Source of the DNA: Deltaproteobacteria bacterium
Lineage (GTDB): Bacteria; Myxococcota_A; UBA9160; UBA6930
NCBI GenBank assembly: GCA_029261775.1
Contig: JAJDAR010000291.1
Span: forward strand, 1-37,880
DNA length: 37,880 nucleotides
Reading direction: 5' to 3'
Of this stretch, positions 32,366 to 37,880 are shown one piece after another (positions within the stretch are counted from its first letter, which is position 1; each line of letters opens with the position of its first letter). The notes under the pieces are model-generated. The model made no database searches and was not told where the DNA came from. It saw nothing but the letters and a program-made list of their open reading frames with translations. Made by a program: the position numbers and the translations under genes.

Positions 32366-35215
32366 TCAGTCCTCTCCGCGCTCCGGAGCGGCCGGCCGGG
32401 CCTTCCTGGCGGCCGGCTTCGCCTTGGCGGCGGCCTTCTTCGGGGTCGACTTCTTGCGGCTGGCCGTCTTGGCCGCAGCTCGCTTGCGGGTCGTGGACTT
32501 CTTGCGGGTCTTCGCACCGGCGGTCGTCTTCCGCGTCGTCTTCTTGCGCGTCGTCTTCTTCGTGGGCGACTGGGCCTTTTCTCCCTCGTCCCCAGCGGCC
32601 TTGCCACGCGGCGGGAACTCGAAGCCGTGGCGCCCGGTCTCCTTCTGCACCAGGATCGCCGAGAAGGGCCGGCCGAAGCGCGACGTGAAGTCCGTCAGCA
32701 GCTCCGTCTTGCCGTTCTTCATGTACTCCTCGGCCTCGTCTCGTGTGATCTCGCGCTTGCACACGGTGCGCGGGAACACGAAGCCACACTCGGTGGGTTT
32801 CTCGGGCCGCTTGGGCGCCTTCTCCCCCTTGGCCCGCGCCTCCTTCTTGCTCTCGCGCCAGGCCGCATCGATCTCATCGTTCTTCAGCCGCGTCGGGCAG
32901 ATGTACTGCGTCGCCGTCTCGATGATCTCGCGGTCCTTGCAGATCGGACAGCGGCCGAGCGGCTCGGCGTTGATCTCGTACTCGGGGATGTCGCTGGAGC
33001 TCTCCTCGTTCCAGCCCTCCGAGACGACCTTGACCTTGCCCTCGTCCCGATCGAGCTCGAGGTGGCCCTTGTAGGTGCGGCCGTTGCGCGCCGTGAAGCC
33101 GTCGAGCAGGCCCGTCTGCCCGTTCTTGAGCAGCTCCTGGGCTGCGCGCTTGTCGAGGTAGCGGCCCGAGGTGTCCTTCCAGAGGAGCAGCGGACACGGA
33201 TCGTGGGGGCAGCTCTCGTCGGCCTTGGCCTCGCGCGGCAGGCTCTGGTCCTTCTCGCAGGTGTAGAACCACGCCATCTCGACGACGTCGCGGCCGCTGA
33301 AGGGGCACTGACCGATCGGCTCGTCGCCGCCGTAGAGCTCTTCGTACTCGAAGGTCTTGGCGCGCTCGACCACCTCCCGGGCGTAGGTCTCGACCTCCTC
33401 CATGAACTGGCGGCCGGTGCGCTCGCCGCGCTCGACCTCGAGCAGGTGCTGCTCGAGCTCCCCGGTCAGGGCCGGCGAGGCCAGCCGGTCGATGTCGATC
33501 CGGCGCAGGCTGTCGATCAGGCGGATGCCCTTCACGGTGGGACGGAGGGCCTTGCCGACGCGCACGACGTAGCCCTTGCGGATCAGGTTCTCGATGACCT
33601 CGGCGCGGGTGGCCGGGGTGCCGATGCCCTTCTCATGCAGGACGGCGGCGAGATCCTCGTCGTCGACCTGGCGGCCCGCGTTCTCCATCAGCGACAGCAG
33701 CCGCGCCTCGGTGATGCGCGGCGGAGCCTTGGTCTCCTGGGCCGTGGCCTCGACCTCCTGGCCCTGCACCGTCACGCCGGAGGCCTCGCTCTCGCCGGGC
33801 ACCAGGGCGGGCAGCGGCACCGCGTCGGCTTCGTCCTCGGTGCTCGGCAGCACCGCGCGCCAGCCGGGCTCCATCAGGGCCCGGGTTCGGGTGCGGAAGT
33901 GCTCGTCCTCGACGATGGTGATGCGCTCGACCCGCTCCCACAGCGCCTGCGGATGGAAGGCGCCGAGGAAGCGCCGCACGACCAGGTCGTAGAGGCGCTT
34001 GTCGTCGCCCGACAGGGGGCCGCGCGGCTGCGAGCCGGTCGGGATGATCGCGAAGTGGTCGGAGATGCCGGAGTCGTCGAAGATCTTCGCATCGTTCTGT
34101 AGACCGTCGGCGAGCAGGCGCTTGGCCGCCGGCGCGAAGTCGGCGCCCGGCCCCTCGTCGTCGGCCGCGAAGTTGCGCAGCACCTCGTCCACCGTCTCGC
34201 GGTAGTCGCTCGGCAGGCAGCGCGAGTCCGTCCGCGGATACGTGAGGATCTTGTGGCCCTCGTAGCAGCGCTGCGCCGCCGAGAGCGTGCGCCGGGCGCT
34301 CCAGCCGAAGCGCCGGTTGCCCTCGCGCTGCAGGCTGGTCAGGTCGAACAGCGGCGGCGCCGACTCGCGGGAGGGCTTGCGCGTCTCCTCGGCGAGACCT
34401 GCCCTGCCCTGGACCGCGGCGACCACAGCCTGGGCGCGGGCCTCCTCGAAGATCCGGTCGTCCTTGTGCTGATCGTCCTCGCCCGCCTGGAAGGCCGGGT
34501 CGAACCAGCTGGCCGTGTAGGGCTGACCGGCGTGGTCGAAGGTGGCCTCGACCCGCCAGTACGCCTCGGGGACGTGGGCCAGGACCTCGATCTCCTTGTC
34601 GACCAGGAGCGCCAGCGTCGGGGTCTGCACCCGGCCCGCCGACCAGGCGGTGCGCTCCTTCTTGCTCGCAAAGCGCTTGGTCAGGGCGCGGGTCGCGTTC
34701 ATCCCGATCAGCCAGTCGGACCAGGCCCGGCACTCGGCGGCCTGGGCCAGGCCCTCCATCTCGCTGCCGGGGATCAGGGACTGGAAGCCCTTGACGATCG
34801 CGCCCGTCGTCATCGACTGGAGCCAGAGCCGCTCGACCGGCTTCTCGACACCCAGGAACTTCACGACCTCGCGGAAGATCAGCTCGCCCTCGCGGCCGGC
34901 ATCACAGGCGTTGATCAGGCGGTCGACGTCGTCGCGTTGGACGAGCTTCTGGATCGTCCGGATCCGGTCGCTCTGCCCTTTCTTCTTCTTGAGCGAGAAG
35001 GTCTCGGGGATGATCGGCAGGATGTCGAGGGTCCAGCGCTTGTACTTCTCGTCCACCTCCTCGGGCGGCGGCAGCTCGAAGAGGTGGCCGACCGCGAAGG
35101 TCAGGAGATGGCCGTCGGACTCCCAGTAGCCCTCGTGCTCGGTGAAGCCGCCGAGCGCCTCGGCGATGTCCCGAGCCACGCTCGGCTTCTCGGTGATGAT
35201 CAGCGCCTTGGCCAC
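32366..35215 (-). CDS. Type IA DNA topoisomerase (topoisomerase III/TopB-like) with Lys/Ala-rich tail
   Basis: The 949-residue enzyme relaxes or decatenates DNA through a 5'-phosphotyrosine link. The Toprim domain begins ALIITEKPSVARDIAEAL (E9) with the acidic DAGREGE motif at 105-111. The catalytic Y326 lies in KILTYPRTDSRCLPSDY, and HEKGIGTPATRAEVIENLI belongs to the core. Four or so C-terminal repeats with partly degraded zinc-ribbon Cys follow (CPFSGRDV, CPICKDRE, CPHDPCPLLLW). The last ~70 residues are Lys/Arg/Ala/Thr-rich, like a histone H1 tail. GTG 35215 is chosen: it puts the Toprim at the N-terminus and AGAGAGGA lies 8 nt upstream. The extra 98 upstream codons look non-coding. Confidence 0.93.
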   Translation of the reverse strand: MAKALIITEKPSVARDIAEALGGFTEHEGYWESDGHLLTFAVGHLFELPPPEEVDEKYKRWTLDILPIIPETFSLKKKKGQSDRIRTIQKLVQRDDVDRLINACDAGREGELIFREVVKFLGVEKPVERLWLQSMTTGAIVKGFQSLIPGSEMEGLAQAAECRAWSDWLIGMNATRALTKRFASKKERTAWSAGRVQTPTLALLVDKEIEVLAHVPEAYWRVEATFDHAGQPYTASWFDPAFQAGEDDQHKDDRIFEEARAQAVVAAVQGRAGLAEETRKPSRESAPPLFDLTSLQREGNRRFGWSARRTLSAAQRCYEGHKILTYPRTDSRCLPSDYRETVDEVLRNFAADDEGPGADFAPAAKRLLADGLQNDAKIFDDSGISDHFAIIPTGSQPRGPLSGDDKRLYDLVVRRFLGAFHPQALWERVERITIVEDEHFRTRTRALMEPGWRAVLPSTEDEADAVPLPALVPGESEASGVTVQGQEVEATAQETKAPPRITEARLLSLMENAGRQVDDEDLAAVLHEKGIGTPATRAEVIENLIRKGYVVRVGKALRPTVKGIRLIDSLRRIDIDRLASPALTGELEQHLLEVERGERTGRQFMEEVETYAREVVERAKTFEYEELYGGDEPIGQCPFSGRDVVEMAWFYTCEKDQSLPREAKADESCPHDPCPLLLWKDTSGRYLDKRAAQELLKNGQTGLLDGFTARNGRTYKGHLELDRDEGKVKVVSEGWNEESSSDIPEYEINAEPLGRCPICKDREIIETATQYICPTRLKNDEIDAAWRESKKEARAKGEKAPKRPEKPTECGFVFPRTVCKREITRDEAEEYMKNGKTELLTDFTSRFGRPFSAILVQKETGRHGFEFPPRGKAAGDEGEKAQSPTKKTTRKKTTRKTTAGAKTRKKSTTRKRAAAKTASRKKSTPKKAAAKAKPAARKARPAAPERGED

Positions 35216-35550
35216 GTGCAGGATCCTCTCTTCAGGGGTCCATTGGGTCTTTATCCCCTCAGGACTCCCTGCCATCCATCGTTCCGAAGCTGGGCTCGGC
35301 GGGCGGGCCAGACTTAGCCCGAGGCCCAGGCAGTGACAAGGTGGGGCCTCCCGCCGCCACCCCGGGTCGGGGGCTCGGCCAGGCAACTTGAGTGCCCTGG
35401 GACCAGGCCTCCGCTTGCGGGCCGCTCCGGCGTCGGCCAGCCTCCGGCGCCGCTGGAGGCGCCGCTGGCACCTCCACACACCTTCGGGCGAGCCCAGCTC
35501 CGCCCCCATGACGCAACGCTGATCCGCCTGGATCCGGAGAGGACTCCCCC
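35216..35550. other. 335-bp divergent gap between topoisomerase and nucleoside phosphorylase
   Basis: Promoters in both directions are expected. GATAAA on the minus strand near 35250 could be a -10 box for the topoisomerase. An 11-bp direct repeat, GGCGCCGCTGG, occurs at 35446-35456 and 35458-35468, a 12-bp period. Repeats spaced about one helix turn can be binding sites, but two copies in such GC-rich DNA prove little. No ORF of interest is present. Confidence 0.35.
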
Positions 35551-36330
35551 GTGACCGATGCCCAGCCCATCACCGGCCTGACCCCCGACCGCGTGGCACC
35601 CCACGCCCTGGTCTGCGGAGATCCGGCCCGGATCGACCGCATCACCGCCGACTGGGACGGAGCCGAGGAGGTCTGCCAGGTCCGGGAGTATCGCGTCGTG
35701 CGGGGAACACGTGGTGGAATCCCCATGATTGCTGCCTCCCACGGCATCGGGGCGCCCGGGACCGCGGTCCTGATCGAAGAGCTGGTGAAGCTCGGCGTCC
35801 ACACCTTCCTGCGCATCGGCAACAGCGGCGGGCTCGCCCCGGACCTCGAGCTCGGCGATCTGGTCGTGACGACGGGCGCGGTGCGAGACGACGGAACGAC
35901 CCGCAGCTACGTGCGCCCCGAGTACCCGGCCGTGGCGGATCACGAGATGGTCGGGGCGCTGCTCGCCGCGGCCGCGGAGCGCGGCGCCCGGTGCCGCGCG
36001 GGCATCACCTGGAGTCTCGACGCCTTCTACATGCGCAACGCGGTGCTGCAGGCCGACGGCTCGATGGGCTCGATGAGCGTGGACGGCTACTGGACCGCAG
36101 ACCATCCGCAGCGCATCGCCGATCTGCGGGCGGCCCGCGTCCTGAACTGCGAGATGGAGTCGGGCGCGCTCCTCACCTTGGCCAACCTGTTCGGCGTGCG
36201 GGCCGGCTGCATCTGCGTCGTCTCGGATCGCACGCCGTGGCCCGGCCCCGCCGAGATCGATCTCGACAACAACATGGGCCAGTGCATCGAGATCGCCCTC
36301 GACGCGATGGCCCGGGTGGCGCGCACGTAG
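35551..36330 (+). CDS. Uridine/purine nucleoside phosphorylase family protein
   Basis: The 259-residue protein belongs to the PNP/UDP phosphorylase superfamily, which cleaves nucleosides with phosphate to a base and ribose-1-phosphate. Visible motifs are VCGDPARIDRI (phosphate loop), SHGIGAPGTAVLIEELVKLG, RIGNSGGLAPDLELGDLVV and the nucleoside-binding CEMESGALLTLANLFG. The sequence is closest in feel to uridine phosphorylase, but base preference cannot be read safely. GTG 35551 is preceded by GAGAGGA about 8 nt upstream. It converges with the small membrane gene at 36357. Confidence 0.9.
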   Translation: MTDAQPITGLTPDRVAPHALVCGDPARIDRITADWDGAEEVCQVREYRVVRGTRGGIPMIAASHGIGAPGTAVLIEELVKLGVHTFLRIGNSGGLAPDLELGDLVVTTGAVRDDGTTRSYVRPEYPAVADHEMVGALLAAAAERGARCRAGITWSLDAFYMRNAVLQADGSMGSMSVDGYWTADHPQRIADLRAARVLNCEMESGALLTLANLFGVRAGCICVVSDRTPWPGPAEIDLDNNMGQCIEIALDAMARVART

Positions 36331-36356
36331 CAGCGCCTCCCGCAGCTCGACCCGGC

Positions 36357-36614
36357 TCAGCTCTCGTCCTCCCAGAGCACACTGCGCCGGCGCGCGAGCT
36401 GCCCCAGCGCCCACGCCTGCCGCCATGCGGCGGCGTTCGCCAAGGCCAACGCCAGCAGCAGCAGCACCAGCGACGCGTTCCAGTCGAGCTCTCCGTCGGC
36501 CCCACGCACCAGGCCGCGGAGCTGCGCGATCGCCACGAGGGTCGAGGCGGCCGTGACCCAGGGCGCCGCCCGCCCCGCCGCCCTGCCCCGGTCGTTCGCA
36601 TGCGGCGCGCTCAC
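36357..36614 (-). CDS. Small two-helix membrane protein coupled to the RHS gene
   Basis: The 85-residue protein starts at GTG 36614, which overlaps the RHS stop as GTGA, so it is almost certainly translated with the RHS gene. It has two hydrophobic stretches, APWVTAASTLVAIAQL and ASLVLLLLALALANAAAW, and ends RRRSVLWEDES. I do not recognise a family. Genes directly after RHS proteins often encode immunity proteins for the toxic C-terminal tip; small membrane proteins are a common type when the toxin acts on membranes. That is inference from position only. Confidence 0.6.
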   Translation of the reverse strand: MSAPHANDRGRAAGRAAPWVTAASTLVAIAQLRGLVRGADGELDWNASLVLLLLALALANAAAWRQAWALGQLARRRSVLWEDES

Positions 36615-37880
36615 GGGATCAGGCCCGCGAGCTGGAAGCCGAAGCCCAGGCCGCCGAGGTCGAGGCTGGCCCCGAGATCCGGGGACAGCTCGAGCACCTT
36701 CAGCTGCCGGGGCCCGCCGGGCGCACTGGAGCCCGAAGGTCCACCGGGGCCGCCGCGTGGGCCGCGACCCCGCGGCCCGTCGAGGCACGCGCACTCGACC
36801 CGAGGCCCGGGCTGGGCGCCGTGGACCGCCCCCGGGTCGGAGCTGGCATCGATCACGATCGCGGCCGCGCCGAGGACCACCGACGTGATGCCCAGACCGA
36901 GGGCCAGTGCGGGCGACGCGACGACCAGCCCGGCCACCCCGACCGCCAGCGACGCGATCGACAGGGCGCGGACGACCGTGACCTGGTAGAGCCCGCCCGG
37001 ATCCCAATAGTGGTAGGGGTTGCCCGTGGTGTAGGTGTGCTGGTTGAGCAGCTGGTAGACCGGGTCGGGGGCGAGGAACCGACCGACCCGCGGATCGAGC
37101 AGCCGATGGCCGAGCAGCACCAGCCCTCCGACCTCAGCGCCCTGGGCGAAGCGCCGGTGCGGGTCCAGGCCCGGATCGCCGGACTTCACCTCCTGCAGGG
37201 CGTAGGCGAGGTAGCCGTAGTGGGCGACCACCTCCCCGTTTGCGTCGGTCACGAACTTGACGTGGTTGCGGAAGTCGAGATGGCGGTACAGGTGCGATCC
37301 GGTGACCAGGTCGATGCGCACCTCCCCTGCGTCGAGGGCGATCGGCACACCGCTGGCCGTGGCCTCGACGCGGCCGCCGAAGCGCCAGGTCGTCGTCTGG
37401 CCGGCCAGCGTGCGCGAGACCGGGCGACCCGCGGCATCCCAGACGAACCGATCCGGGCCGTGGGCCCGGATGCGGCCGGCGCCATCCCAGTCCAGGGACA
37501 CTCCGTTCCTGGAGGTGACGTAACCCGCCTCGTCGTAGACGTAGGCGACGCTTCCGCAGCCTCCGGAGTCGGCCTGCAGGAGCACGCTGCGCTCGGCGTC
37601 GTACTGGTAGGTCCACTGCTCCGCGCAGCCGCCGACGGCCGCCGTGCGATAGGTCTCGTTGCCCAGACCGTCGAACTGGTGCAATGCGCCTTGCAGGTCG
37701 TCGTAGAGATCGAGATCCAGCCGGGCGCCCCCCTCGCTGCCCGGACCGGAGCTCGTCGCCGTCAACAGCTGCACGGTCTCGATGCTGCTCGCGGCGTTCG
37801 CGCCGAAGGTCTCCGTCTCGACCCGGTGGCACAGCGGGTACGGGAAGCCGCAGCCGCCGCCGAGCGAGGTGCGCTCGACC
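36611..37880 (-). CDS. RHS/YD-repeat protein, C-terminal part (N-terminus beyond window)
   Basis: The frame is open through the window end, giving the last 422 residues. YD-type repeats (YDAERSVLLQAD, YDEAGYVTSRNG, WDGAGRIRAHG, WDAAGRPVSRT) lead to the RHS core boundary LGHRLLDPRVGRFLAPDPVYQ...GNPYHYWDPGG. After it comes a variable tip of about 125 residues. It has two hydrophobic helices (VRALSIASLAVGVAGLVVA and LALGLGITSVVLGAAAIVID), then a Gly/Pro/Arg collagen-like stretch, then a hydrophobic end. In polymorphic toxins the tip is the effector; here no known toxin domain is visible. GTGA overlap links it to the small membrane gene downstream. Confidence 0.88.
   Translation of the reverse strand, partial: VERTSLGGGCGFPYPLCHRVETETFGANAASSIETVQLLTATSSGPGSEGGARLDLDLYDDLQGALHQFDGLGNETYRTAAVGGCAEQWTYQYDAERSVLLQADSGGCGSVAYVYDEAGYVTSRNGVSLDWDGAGRIRAHGPDRFVWDAAGRPVSRTLAGQTTTWRFGGRVEATASGVPIALDAGEVRIDLVTGSHLYRHLDFRNHVKFVTDANGEVVAHYGYLAYALQEVKSGDPGLDPHRRFAQGAEVGGLVLLGHRLLDPRVGRFLAPDPVYQLLNQHTYTTGNPYHYWDPGGLYQVTVVRALSIASLAVGVAGLVVASPALALGLGITSVVLGAAAIVIDASSDPGAVHGAQPGPRVECACLDGPRGRGPRGGPGGPSGSSAPGGPRQLKVLELSPDLGASLDLGGLGFGFQLAGLIP

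Noticed and set aside
31112-34102. 996-residue plus-strand ORF across the DUF1302 and topoisomerase genes
   Set aside because: It spans two unrelated genes and a gap, is Arg/Leu/Gly-rich, and shows no motif.

Overview
This is a very GC-rich Gram-negative chromosomal segment. KdsB (a Kdo/LPS enzyme), two predicted beta-barrel-system proteins (DUF1302, DUF1329), an Alternative Complex III operon, a thiolase and acyl-CoA dehydrogenase operon, and large proteins with odd domain fusions together suggest a bacterium from the former Deltaproteobacteria (Myxococcota, Binatota or a relative). This is an inference: there is no rRNA gene or other strict taxonomic marker. I saw no tRNA, rRNA, CRISPR array, insertion sequence or phage module. 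The window looks like ordinary chromosome cut at both ends inside genes: a PhyH dioxygenase at the left and an RHS protein at the right.

Layout. 1-8042: PhyH-family dioxygenase (partial), a lipoprotein, an orphan ParA/MinD-type ATPase, kdsB translationally coupled to a fused membrane/spermidine-synthase-like protein, a small secreted protein with a duplicated Cys motif, and a membrane-anchored M20 peptidase. 8043-8857: an 815-bp gene-poor gap with one tiny ORF behind a near-perfect ribosome binding site. 8858-12231: purU, a metallo-beta-lactamase-fold protein that has lost its metal ligands, and a PH-rhomboid-TPR fusion. 12283-19798 (minus): actA-B-C-D-E-F, the complete core of Alternative Complex III, a quinol-oxidising complex that replaces cytochrome bc1. 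20221-24086 (plus): thiolase, two acyl-CoA dehydrogenases and a Trm112-like protein, read as a fatty-acid or steroid side-chain beta-oxidation operon. 24335-26855 (minus): histidine kinase, OmpR-type regulator and a PAC2 protein. 26995-32050: DUF1329 and DUF1302 genes facing each other. 32366-37880: a type IA topoisomerase with a histone-like Lys/Ala tail, a nucleoside phosphorylase, a small membrane protein and the RHS protein.

The most interesting signal is not a gene. Two 114-bp elements, at 24150-24263 and 28482-28595, align without any gap. Each folds into one long hairpin. The flanks of the apical loop are identical in sequence, the outer stems differ but keep pairing through five compensatory double changes, and the 30-nt apical loops are unrelated in sequence but equal in length. 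Both lie in tail-to-tail intergenic gaps. This pattern indicates selection on a structure: a structured RNA, a REP/MITE-like element, or a specialised bidirectional 3'-end element.

Genes start in two ways here. Many have clear Shine-Dalgarno sequences (ActF, ACADs, thiolase, DUF1329, DUF1302, ParA). At least four have a TAnnnT box only 6-9 nt before ATG and no Shine-Dalgarno, which suggests leaderless transcripts.
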